DNA of 64,000 bases, from positions 1-64,000 of the forward strand of contig CAILNT010000028.1 in the NCBI GenBank assembly GCA_903835655.1, written 5' to 3'. The notes beneath the pieces were generated by a model. The model was given only the letters and a program-made list of their open reading frames with translations, had not been told where the DNA came from and ran no database searches. The position numbers were made by a program, and so were the translations under genes. This DNA is from an uncultured Pseudomonadota bacterium. GTDB lineage: Bacteria > Pseudomonadota > Gammaproteobacteria > Burkholderiales > Thiobacillaceae. Of the stretch, positions 55,095 to 62,715 are shown in pieces. The stretch's first letter is position 1; every line of letters begins with the position of its first letter.

Positions 55095-55436
55095 CTACGC
55101 CAGCAGGGTGACGACCGTCGCGGCGGTCGTCCGGTCGATCGCGAAGTCCACTTCGCAGTATTCATTGGTTTCATCGATGGGCGTCGGGTCATCGGCGCAA
55201 CTGCAACCCGTGATCCTTCCCGAATAGAACAGGCCCGCTTTCACATGCAGGCTGGCCGGGTCCGCGGTGACGCTGAGGATCATGGCGCGAGGTGGAGTCG
55301 CGGCGACACTGCTGCTTTGCGACAACCCCGCCTGCAAGGGCAGCAGGTCGGCGTCCAGTTGCTCGATCTCCGCCTTGGCGACGGCGTTGAAGGCTGGCGT
55401 TTGCCAGGCGGCGAGGGATAGGTTCAAACGGATCAT
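55095..55436 (-). CDS. Conserved hypothetical protein
   Basis: A 113-aa protein I recognise only as a betaproteobacterial conserved hypothetical (sometimes misannotated as an aminotransferase). It has no signal or membrane segment. Middle: AMILSVTADPASLHVKAGLF; then a cysteine pair in ITGCSCADDPTPIDETNEYC that could bind a metal, and FAIDRTTAATVVTLL at the end. The start overlaps the trmJ stop by four bases, so it is translationally coupled to trmJ. Confidence 0.75.
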   Translation of the reverse strand: MIRLNLSLAAWQTPAFNAVAKAEIEQLDADLLPLQAGLSQSSSVAATPPRAMILSVTADPASLHVKAGLFYSGRITGCSCADDPTPIDETNEYCEVDFAIDRTTAATVVTLLA

Positions 55437-56221
55437 TGGGATACCTTGTTCTTCAGTTCTGCATGGGGTACGGCGTTGTTGGGCATTTTTGGCGCGAGCG
55501 CGCGGTTTTTCTGAATCGCGCTCAGCACCCCGCGCCAGATCGCGACTTCCTCCTGCTCCAGCCCGGCCTTGGCGAAGAAGCGGCGCAGGCGAGGCATGAG
55601 GCGTCTGGGATTTTCCGGGTCGTGAAAGCCGATTTCGACCAGGGTCTTTTCCATTTCCGCCAGCATGGCTTGTTCGGCCGCGTGCGAGGCCGGTTCGAAT
55701 TCCGGCAGCGCCAGGACAGCGTCGTCCAGGTGGCTGCGCAGTTCGTAGGCCAGCACCTGCACGGCGGCTCCCAGGTTCAAGGACGCATACTCCGGGTTGC
55801 TGGGGATGTTGAGCAGCCAGTGGCATTTCATCAGTTGTTCGTTCGACAGGCCATAGGTTTCCGAGCCGAACACCAGGGCCACTGGCCGGGTCAGGGCCAG
55901 CCCCAGGAGTTTGGGCGCGGCCTGGCGAGGAGTGTAGGCGGGGTGAGGCAGGTCGCGGCGGCGCGAGGTGCAGGCGGCAGCCAGGGCCACGTCGGCCAAC
56001 GCCGCATCCAGGCTGGCGTAGACGCGGGCGTTTTCCAGCACGTCCACCGCCCCGGAGGCGCGGGCGCGCGCTTGCGCGTCGATTTCGCAGCGAGGGTTGA
56101 CCAGGGCCAGATCGGAGAGCCCCATGACCTTCATGGCACGAGCGACCGCGCCCAGATTGCCCGGGTGGCTGGTTTCCAGCAGGACGATGCGGATGTTTGC
56201 AAGGGTATGGCTGGTGTTCAA
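55433..56221 (-). CDS. trmJ: tRNA (cytidine/uridine-2'-O-) methyltransferase
   Basis: TrmJ methylates the 2'-hydroxyl at position 32 in the anticodon loop of several tRNAs. The 262-aa SPOUT-fold enzyme has the N-terminal LLETSHPGNLGAVARAMKVM, the trefoil-knot motifs VFGSETYGLSNEQL and IPSNPEYASLNLGAAVQVLA, and a helical C-terminal extension. It is divergent from suhB across 40 bp. Confidence 0.93.
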   Translation of the reverse strand: MNTSHTLANIRIVLLETSHPGNLGAVARAMKVMGLSDLALVNPRCEIDAQARARASGAVDVLENARVYASLDAALADVALAAACTSRRRDLPHPAYTPRQAAPKLLGLALTRPVALVFGSETYGLSNEQLMKCHWLLNIPSNPEYASLNLGAAVQVLAYELRSHLDDAVLALPEFEPASHAAEQAMLAEMEKTLVEIGFHDPENPRRLMPRLRRFFAKAGLEQEEVAIWRGVLSAIQKNRALAPKMPNNAVPHAELKNKVSQ

Positions 56222-56261
56222 GGTAAAATCCCGGTCCGACTCAAACGTTCTTTAGACAATC

Positions 56262-57068
56262 ATGCACCCGATGCTCAATACGGCCATCAAGGCCGCCCGC
56301 GCCGCCGGCAAAGTCATCAGCCAGGGCAGTCAGAACCTGGATCGCCTGACGGTGAAATCCAAAAGTGAAAACGATTTCGTCAGCGAGATCGACCAGAAGG
56401 CGGAGCAGGTCATCATCACGACCTTGCTGGATGCTTATCCCAGCCACTCGATTCTAGCCGAGGAGTCTGGTGCTTCCGGCACGGCGGCCGATGCGGAATA
56501 CCGCTGGGTGATCGATCCGCTCGATGGCACCACCAATTTCCTGCACGATTTTCCCCAATTCTGCGTGTCGATCGCCCTGCTGCATCGCGACAAGCTCGAT
56601 CAGGCGGTCATCTACGATCCCGTCCGCAACGACCTCTATACCGCCAGCCGCGGCGGTGGCGCCTTCCTCAATGATCGCCGCATCCGTGTGGGCAAACGCG
56701 ACAAATTGCAGGATGCGCTCATAGGCACCGGCTTCCCATACCGCGACTTCACCCATCTGGACGCCTATACCGGTATGTTCCGCGACCTGGTGCAGAAGAC
56801 CTCCGGCCTGCGCCGTCCCGGCTCCGCGGCGCTCGACCTGGCCTGGCTGGCGGCCGGCCGCACCGATGGCTTCTTCGAGATCGGGCTCAACCCCTGGGAT
56901 ATCGCGGCGGGTTGCCTGCTGGTGATCGAGGCCGGTGGCCTGGTCAGCGACTTCGCCGGCGAGGAAAACTATCTCCAGTCGGGCAACATCGTGGCGGGCA
57001 GCCCCAAGGTCTTCGTGCAGTTGCTCCAGGCCATCGGCCCGCACGTGACCCCCGCACTCCGCTGCTGA
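56262..57068 (+). CDS. suhB: Inositol-1-monophosphatase family protein
   Basis: A 268-aa Mg-dependent phosphatase with the three family motifs: EES in HSILAEESGASG, the catalytic WVIDPLDGTTNFLHDFPQF near residues 82-100, and NPWDIAAGCLLVIEAGG near 213-229. E. coli SuhB also acts in rRNA antitermination. The start MHPMLNTAIKAARAAGK is typical. It is convergent with the SAM hydrolase. Confidence 0.95.
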   Translation: MHPMLNTAIKAARAAGKVISQGSQNLDRLTVKSKSENDFVSEIDQKAEQVIITTLLDAYPSHSILAEESGASGTAADAEYRWVIDPLDGTTNFLHDFPQFCVSIALLHRDKLDQAVIYDPVRNDLYTASRGGGAFLNDRRIRVGKRDKLQDALIGTGFPYRDFTHLDAYTGMFRDLVQKTSGLRRPGSAALDLAWLAAGRTDGFFEIGLNPWDIAAGCLLVIEAGGLVSDFAGEENYLQSGNIVAGSPKVFVQLLQAIGPHVTPALRC

Positions 57069-57096
57069 ATCGCACTGCGCCGTCGGCGCTTTCCGC

Positions 57097-57849
57097 TCAA
57101 TGGTGGTGGCTTCCCGGAGTTTGCGGGAGGCCGACCGGGTCGCCCAGTTTCAGGCCCAGTCGCAGGGCGGCGCTACCCCGGTTCACGGCGACCTCGATGA
57201 GGCCGGAACTGTTCACGTACCAGAAGGCCTCGCCCTTGCCGGCCTCCATGAATACCCCGCGCCAGGGCAGTGCCAGCCCCTGCACCTCGAGATACGAGCC
57301 CGGCTCGACCAGGCCGCCGCCGCGTATTCCCGTCCAGGCATTGCCGTAATGGTCGATGTAGAGGATGCGCGCGAGCTCCGCCGTGTCGAACTGGACACGC
57401 AAACCCGCAACCGGCGTGAGCTTGTCGTCGGGAAACCGGCCGGACGCGATGGATGCGGCGATGGGGGCAAAAAGGTCGCGGCCGTGAAAGGTCGCCGATA
57501 GCCCTTCCGGGCGCCAGTGGATGTGCCAGACGCGCGAGGAATGCGCCCGCCCGGCCAGCAGCGAGAGCAGTCCGTTGTCGGGCCCGACGAAGTAACGGCC
57601 CGCCACTTCCAGCACCGCCGCTTCGCGCGGTCCGCCCACACCGGGATCGACCACGGCCAGCACCACGGCGCCGACGGGCAGGTCACGGCACAGCGCGGCG
57701 AGCAGGTGGGCGCCGGCATGGGGATTGAAATCGGGCAGGGCATGCAGCAGGTCGATCACCGCCACGTCGGGCGCGAGTGTCGCCAGTACCGTCTTCAGTT
57801 GTCCGACGTAGGGGTCATGCCAGCCATAGTCGCTAAGCAGCAGCAGCAT
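57097..57849 (-). CDS. SAM hydroxide adenosyltransferase (DUF62 family)
   Basis: This 250-aa enzyme of the chlorinase/fluorinase fold splits SAM to adenosine and methionine using hydroxide. It opens MLLLLSDYGWHDPYVGQLK with the substrate Asp, followed by VVDPGVGGPREAAVL, FVGPDNGLLSLL and the C-terminal IDHYGNAWTGI motif. No halide-binding insert is evident, so hydrolysis is more likely than halogenation. The ATG at 57849 is preferred over an upstream frame that enters tRNA-His. Confidence 0.88.
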   Translation of the reverse strand: MLLLLSDYGWHDPYVGQLKTVLATLAPDVAVIDLLHALPDFNPHAGAHLLAALCRDLPVGAVVLAVVDPGVGGPREAAVLEVAGRYFVGPDNGLLSLLAGRAHSSRVWHIHWRPEGLSATFHGRDLFAPIAASIASGRFPDDKLTPVAGLRVQFDTAELARILYIDHYGNAWTGIRGGGLVEPGSYLEVQGLALPWRGVFMEAGKGEAFWYVNSSGLIEVAVNRGSAALRLGLKLGDPVGLPQTPGSHHH

Positions 57850-57969
57850 CGCTTCCTCGGGAGAAAACGGTTCGGCGCGGGCGGCGGATGCGCGGAAGGA
57901 CAGCGATCGATCAGACGACGCCAGGCACGCGCCGATGAAGGCCCGGCCGGACGCCGCTGACAAGCAAAC

Positions 57970-58046
57970 TGGGGTGATGGATGGGACTCGAACCCACAAC
58001 AGCCAGAATCACAATCTGGGACTCTACCAATTGAGCTACCACCACC
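57970..58046 (-). tRNA. tRNA-His (anticodon GTG)
   Basis: A 77-nt minus-strand cloverleaf including the extra 5' G typical of tRNA-His. Acceptor arms GTGGTGG/CCATCAC, anticodon loop TTGTGAT, T arm GGGTTCGAGTCCC and CCA are present. In many relatives this tRNA directly follows tRNA-Pro and tRNA-Arg; here the SulP gene separates them. Confidence 0.93.
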
Positions 58047-58080
58047 AGTGATGAACTAGTTCCCCGTCGCCATCGAATCC

Positions 58081-58094
58081 GGCTTGCCCGACAG
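58081..58094. repeat. att-like direct repeat, distal copy
   Basis: GGCTTGCCCGACAG differs by one base from the 3' end of tRNA-Arg (60577-60590) in the same orientation. Together they bracket the SulP gene. Confidence 0.6.
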
Positions 58095-58257
58095 CGCCGA
58101 GCCTGGGGAGGACGGATTCTAGGGGAACGGGGGGGCGAGGCGCAAGGGGCGCAATAGTCATTCCCGCGCTTGCGTGAGGCCGTTCGTGTCGGCGGCAGGC
58201 ACCGATGGACGCCTCCCACCGTAGCCTCGCCCACCTTTCGTGGGTTACAGTCGGGGC

Positions 58258-60462
58258 ATGCAAAATGGCAAAGTGGATCACCCGTGGACCGGGGATGTCT
58301 GGGGCGGGCTGGCGTCGATGTTGGTGGCCCTGCCCTCCGCGATTGCGTTCGGCGTCACCATCTTCTCACCGCTAGGCGTGGGCTATGCCGCCCAGGGCGC
58401 GATCGCCGGCATCCTCGGCACCACTGCGCTGGGTCTGATCGCCTCCAGTTTCGGCGGTACCGACCGACTCATCACAGCGCCCTGTGCACCGGCCGCGGCG
58501 GTGCTGGCCGCCGTCGCGGTCGGCTTCGCGCAAACTGGTGTCAGCGCCGAGGCCGGCATACTGATGCTGGTGCTGATCGCCTTGCTCGCCGGCGCCATCC
58601 AGATCGGTCTGGGCCTCGTGGGCATCGGTCGTCTGATCAAGTTCATCCCCTACCCGGTGGTGAGTGGTTATCTTAGCGCCGTCGGCCTGACCATCATCGC
58701 CAGCCAGTTGCCGCGCGTGCTCGGCGCACCCAAGGGCATGGGGTTGTGGACTGCACTCCAGCATCCGGGCGACTGGCGCTGGCAGAGCCTCGTGATCGGG
58801 GCTGCGGTCGTGGTATCGATGGCGCTGGTGCCCCGCATCATCCGCGCGGTGCCGGCGGCGATCGTCGCCATGACGGTCGGCGTGCTGGTGTATTTCGCTC
58901 TCGGTTTTGCCGACCCGACCCTGTGGAACAGCCAGGGCAATCCGCTGATCGTCGGGCCTCTGGGCGCCTCGAACGGCAATCTGCTCGGCGCAGTGATGGG
59001 GCACCTCAGGGCCTTGCGTGCCTGGGACCCGACGCTGCTTGCGCAGATATTCCTGCCGGCACTGACGCTCGCCACGTTGCTGTCGATCGACACGCTAAAG
59101 ACCTGCGTCGTGCTCGATGCATTGACCAACACGCATCACAATTCAAACCGCGAACTGATCGGCCAGGGTTTGGGCAACATCGGCTCCGCCCTGCTGGGCG
59201 GCATCCCCGGCGCGGGACAGATGGGGGCATCGATGGTGAACCTGTCCAGCGGCGCCTGTACGCGGCGTTCCGGCGTGATCGAGGGCGTCTTTTCCCTGAT
59301 CGCATTCCTGCTGCTCGCCTCGCTGGTCGCCTGGTTGCCGATCGCCGCATTGGGCGGCATCCTTCTGGTGGTCGGCTACCGCATGATCGACCGGCACAGC
59401 CTGGAATTTTTCCGCTCGAAGGCGACACGCTTCGATTTCCTGGTCATCGTTACGGTCATCGTCACCGCCCTCACGGTCAGCCTGATTGCCGCGTCCGGCA
59501 CCGGCATCGTGCTGGCCATCGTGCTCTATTTACGCGAGCAGACGCGCAGTTCTGTATTGCGGCGCAAGGTCGACGGCAGCGAAGCTTTTTCGAAGGTGGT
59601 GCGGCACGAGCAGGAGTTGTCGATCCTGATTCGCAACGGCAGCAAGACCGTGATCGTCGAGCTCCAGGGTAGCTTGTTCTTCGGTACGGCGAACCAGTTG
59701 TTCCAGGCACTCGAGCCGGAGATCGGGCCGCGCACCTACGTCATCCTCAACATGCGCCGGGTGCAGTCCATGGATTTGACAGCGACCCATGTCCTGGAAC
59801 AGATCAAGGAACGGCTCGAGAGCGTCGGCGCTTATCTGATTTTCACGGAAATCCCGCGAGGCCTTCCCAGCGGCCTCAAGATGAAGCGCTACCTGCGCGA
59901 AGTGGGCCTGGTGCGCGACACTCCCAAGGCGCTGGCATTCCCGCAGCTCGACGACGCGCTCGAATGGATCGAGACGCAGTTTCTGAGCGAGGCGTCGTAT
60001 GACGGTGAGGACAATGGCCCACCGCTCGCGCTGGCCGAGTTGGAAGCCTTGTTGGTCTGGAGGCCGGGCACCCTGACCAGTCTGGAGGCTGTCATCGAGC
60101 AGCGCCACATTCCCGCCGGCAAGAAGGTATTCAAGATAGGCACGCCAGGCGATGAATTGCTGTTCATCCGGCGCGGCACGGTGCGCGTGGTCTTGCCGAT
60201 CCATAAAAAGGACACTTGGCACATCGGCACCTTCGGGCGCGGCGATTTCATCGGTGAAATGGGCTTTCTAGACAGCGCGCGACGTTCCGCCGAGGCCATC
60301 GCGATGACCGACACGGACTGTTTCGTGTTGTCGCGCACCCGCTTCAACGAGGTTGCCGAGCAGAGTGGCATCGCCGCTTCATCCATTTTCGAGGGCATCG
60401 CCTGTGTCCTTGCCATGCGTTTGCGGTTCATGAACAAGGAGTTGCGAGCGCTACGCAGCTGA
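58258..60462 (+). CDS. SulP family anion transporter with STAS and cNMP-binding domains
   Basis: A 734-aa transporter. Residues about 15-420 form the SulP membrane domain (GGTDRLITAPCAPAAAVLAA, IPYPVVSGYLSAVGL, GQGLGNIGSALLGGIPGAGQ); about 450-560 a STAS domain (RVQSMDLTATHVLEQIKERL); about 620-725 a cyclic-nucleotide-binding domain (GTPGDELLFIRRGTVRVVLP and GDFIGEMGFLD). SulP proteins carry sulfate, bicarbonate or other anions; the extra cNMP domain suggests control by a nucleotide or a relic of it. The ATG at 58258 is chosen over a GTG at 58240. It lies between tRNA-Arg and tRNA-His, opposite to both, within an att-like repeat pair. Confidence 0.9.
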   Translation: MQNGKVDHPWTGDVWGGLASMLVALPSAIAFGVTIFSPLGVGYAAQGAIAGILGTTALGLIASSFGGTDRLITAPCAPAAAVLAAVAVGFAQTGVSAEAGILMLVLIALLAGAIQIGLGLVGIGRLIKFIPYPVVSGYLSAVGLTIIASQLPRVLGAPKGMGLWTALQHPGDWRWQSLVIGAAVVVSMALVPRIIRAVPAAIVAMTVGVLVYFALGFADPTLWNSQGNPLIVGPLGASNGNLLGAVMGHLRALRAWDPTLLAQIFLPALTLATLLSIDTLKTCVVLDALTNTHHNSNRELIGQGLGNIGSALLGGIPGAGQMGASMVNLSSGACTRRSGVIEGVFSLIAFLLLASLVAWLPIAALGGILLVVGYRMIDRHSLEFFRSKATRFDFLVIVTVIVTALTVSLIAASGTGIVLAIVLYLREQTRSSVLRRKVDGSEAFSKVVRHEQELSILIRNGSKTVIVELQGSLFFGTANQLFQALEPEIGPRTYVILNMRRVQSMDLTATHVLEQIKERLESVGAYLIFTEIPRGLPSGLKMKRYLREVGLVRDTPKALAFPQLDDALEWIETQFLSEASYDGEDNGPPLALAELEALLVWRPGTLTSLEAVIEQRHIPAGKKVFKIGTPGDELLFIRRGTVRVVLPIHKKDTWHIGTFGRGDFIGEMGFLDSARRSAEAIAMTDTDCFVLSRTRFNEVAEQSGIAASSIFEGIACVLAMRLRFMNKELRALRS

Positions 60463-60520
60463 GCCAGCGATGGCTGACAGTCAGCGGAAAGGGGCGCTGG
60501 AAGCGGCGTTTTCTGGAGCT

Positions 60521-60542
60521 TTTGCCCCAAAATTGCCCCATA
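60521..60542. other. TTGCCCC-rich remnant beside tRNA-Arg
   Basis: TTTGCCCC-AAAA-TTGCCCC lies 34 nt from the tRNA-Arg 3' end. Similar runs are common next to tRNA-integrated elements, so this may be a trace of an integrase region; the evidence is thin. Confidence 0.3.
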
Positions 60543-60575
60543 AATCCACAAAAAACGGCAACTGATTGATTGTAT

Positions 60576-60652
60576 TGGCCTGCCCGACAGGAATCGAACC
60601 TGTAACCCCCAGCTTAGAAGGCTGGTGCTCTATCCGGTTGAGCTACGGGCAG
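60576..60652 (-). tRNA. tRNA-Arg (anticodon TCT)
   Basis: A 77-nt minus-strand cloverleaf with a CTGCCCG/CGGGCAG acceptor stem, anticodon loop CTTCTAA giving TCT (reads AGA), T arm GGTTCGATTCC and encoded CCA. Its 3' end is repeated at 58081-58094. Confidence 0.93.
60577..60590. repeat. att-like direct repeat, tRNA-Arg copy
   Basis: GGCCTGCCCGACAG, in the 3' end of tRNA-Arg, matches the distal copy at 58081-58094 at 13 of 14 bases. Confidence 0.6.
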
Positions 60653-60701
60653 AATCCCGTGGGCCTTCGAAGTTTGCCAATCAGCAACGATCGGCAACGA
60701 C

Positions 60702-60778
<77 letters not shown>

Positions 60779-60876
60779 AAGGGCCGGAAATATACTCGCG
60801 AGTATCGGGAAAAGCAATGCGGAACGGCTGGGCACTCCAGTAAAATCACGCGTTTCAACCAGATGCAATCGGCGCC

Positions 60877-61728
60877 ATGACCGCTAGACTCCTCGATGGC
60901 AAGGCCATCGCCGCCGCACTCATCCAGGAAATCCGTGCCGAGGTCGATGCTCGCATCACACTCGGACAGCGTATACCGGGCCTGGCCGTGATCCTGCTGG
61001 GTCATGACCCAGCCTCCAGCATCTACGTGCATAACAAGCGGCTGGCCTGCGAAAAATCGGGTGTGATCTCGATTTCGCACGATCTCCCCGCCACGACCAG
61101 CCAGGCCGATCTGCTGGCGTTGATCGACCAACTGAACGAGGATCCGAGCGTGGACGGCATCCTGGTGCAAGCCCCGTTGCCGGCGCACATCGACGACGAG
61201 ACGGTGATCGAGCGGATCCGCCCGGACAAGGATGTGGATGGCTTCCATCCCTACAACATCGGCCGATTGGCGGTGCGCAAACCCACCTTGCGTTCCTGCA
61301 CACCCTATGGGGTGATGCGCCTCCTGGAAACGACGGGCGAGACGCTGCGCGGCAAGCACGCCGTGGTGGTGGGCGCCTCCAATCATGTGGGCAGGCCGAT
61401 GCTGCTGGAGTTGTTGCTGGCCGGTTGCACGGTCACGGTATGCCATTCCGCCACTCGCGACCTTCCAGCCCAGGTGGCTCAGGCGGATATCGTGGTGGCC
61501 GCCGTGGGCCGGCCACGGATGGTCAAGGGGGAATGGATCAAGGCGGGTGCGATCGTGATCGACATCGGCATCAATCGTCTGGAGGATGGCTCACTCGCCG
61601 GTGATGTGGACTTCGTCACAGCGTGCGAGCGTGCCGCCTGGATCAGCCCGGTACCGGGTGGGGTGGGGCCGATGACCGTGGCCACGCTGCTGCGCAACAC
61701 ACTGGAAGCGGCGACGCGACACGATTAG
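60877..61728 (+). CDS. folD: Bifunctional methylenetetrahydrofolate dehydrogenase/cyclohydrolase
   Basis: FolD interconverts methylene-, methenyl- and formyl-tetrahydrofolate. The 283-aa product has the catalytic Lys region [17 protein letters not shown] (about residues 48-64), [31 protein letters not shown], and the NADP-binding [17 protein letters not shown] followed by PGGVGPMT. Ends 6 nt from glk on the opposite strand. Confidence 0.96.
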   Translation: MTARLLDGKAIAAALIQEIRAEVDARITLGQRIPGLAVILLGHDPASSIYVHNKRLACEKSGVISISHDLPATTSQADLLALIDQLNEDPSVDGILVQAPLPAHIDDETVIERIRPDKDVDGFHPYNIGRLAVRKPTLRSCTPYGVMRLLETTGETLRGKHAVVVGASNHVGRPMLLELLLAGCTVTVCHSATRDLPAQVAQADIVVAAVGRPRMVKGEWIKAGAIVIDIGINRLEDGSLAGDVDFVTACERAAWISPVPGGVGPMTVATLLRNTLEAATRHD

Positions 61729-61734
61729 CGCGCG

Positions 61735-62715
61735 CTACCCGCCACTCGCCACCCCGGCGGCCAGAGCCGCACCCTTCAGGCCGATATCGGGGTCGAGGAC
61801 GACCCGTACCGGTAGCTGTTCCATCCATTCCGAAAAACGTCCTTTGGTGCGCAAGCCGGCGAGGAATTCGCCTTCCTGTAGCACCGTCAGAATCTGCGGG
61901 GCGATGCCGCCGGCGAGGAATACGCCGCCTGCGGCGCGCGCGAGCAGTGCCAGATCGCCTGCCGCCTGGCCATAGATGCGCGCGAACAGGCGTAAGGCGC
62001 GGGTGGCCTCGGGATCGCTACGCGCCAGACCGGCCTGGCTGATGCCGCGCGCCGCATCGGCTGTGTCCGTCCAGGCGGCTCCCGCGCGCCCGGCCTCGGT
62101 CAGGCAGAAGCGATACAGGCTGACCAGTCCCGGCCCGGAGAGCAGGCGCTCTATGGATACCCGGCCATGTTCCTGGCGCAAACTGGCCAGTAGTCTGTCT
62201 TGTTCCGCATCGGTGGGCGCGAAGCCGATGTGGCCGCCCTCGGAGGCGAGCGGCCGATACAGGTCGCCGTGCTGTCCGTCCTGCGCCACGCATAGCGATA
62301 CGCCCAGACCGGTGCCGGCGCCGAGCGCCAGGCGCGGTGCACCAGGTACGGCCGTGCCCGCTTGCAGGATCGCGACATCGGCGGCTTCCAGCGTGTTGAG
62401 TCCCCAGCCTACGGCGGCGAAGTCGTTGATCAGGCGAAACGGCACGCCGAAGCGCCGGCTCAGCGCGGCGGCTTCGATCTTCCAGGGCAGATTGGTGAAC
62501 TGTGCGCTTTGCCCATCGGTCGGCCCGGCTACGGCCAGGCAACTGGCTTCGACCGGTCCGGACCGGGCGAGAAAATCCGCCAGCAGCGCCTCTATCCCGG
62601 TGCGTCCGGCGTTCAATACCCGTTCTACCCGTTCGACGCGCACCTGGCGACCGTCGAGTCGCGCCAGCGCCAGCCGGGTATGGGTGCCGCCGATATCGCC
62701 GGCGAGGATTTTCAT
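61735..62715 (-). CDS. glk: Glucokinase
   Basis: Glk phosphorylates glucose with ATP. The 326-aa ROK-related bacterial glucokinase starts with the ATP phosphate loop LAGDIGGTHTRLALARL, has LINDFAAVGWGL, LGAGTGLGVSL and SEGGHIGFAP (catalytic/glucose-binding Glu and His), and ends GGIAPQILTVLQEG near residue 262. Its ATG overlaps the stop of the upstream GGDEF gene (ATGA), so the two are translationally coupled. Confidence 0.94.
   Translation of the reverse strand: MKILAGDIGGTHTRLALARLDGRQVRVERVERVLNAGRTGIEALLADFLARSGPVEASCLAVAGPTDGQSAQFTNLPWKIEAAALSRRFGVPFRLINDFAAVGWGLNTLEAADVAILQAGTAVPGAPRLALGAGTGLGVSLCVAQDGQHGDLYRPLASEGGHIGFAPTDAEQDRLLASLRQEHGRVSIERLLSGPGLVSLYRFCLTEAGRAGAAWTDTADAARGISQAGLARSDPEATRALRLFARIYGQAAGDLALLARAAGGVFLAGGIAPQILTVLQEGEFLAGLRTKGRFSEWMEQLPVRVVLDPDIGLKGAALAAGVASGG

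Noticed and set aside
60521-60542. A surviving integrase gene beside tRNA-Arg
   Set aside because: No integrase-like frame with R-H-R-Y residues exists between tRNA-Arg and tRNA-His; only the repeat and a short remnant are visible.
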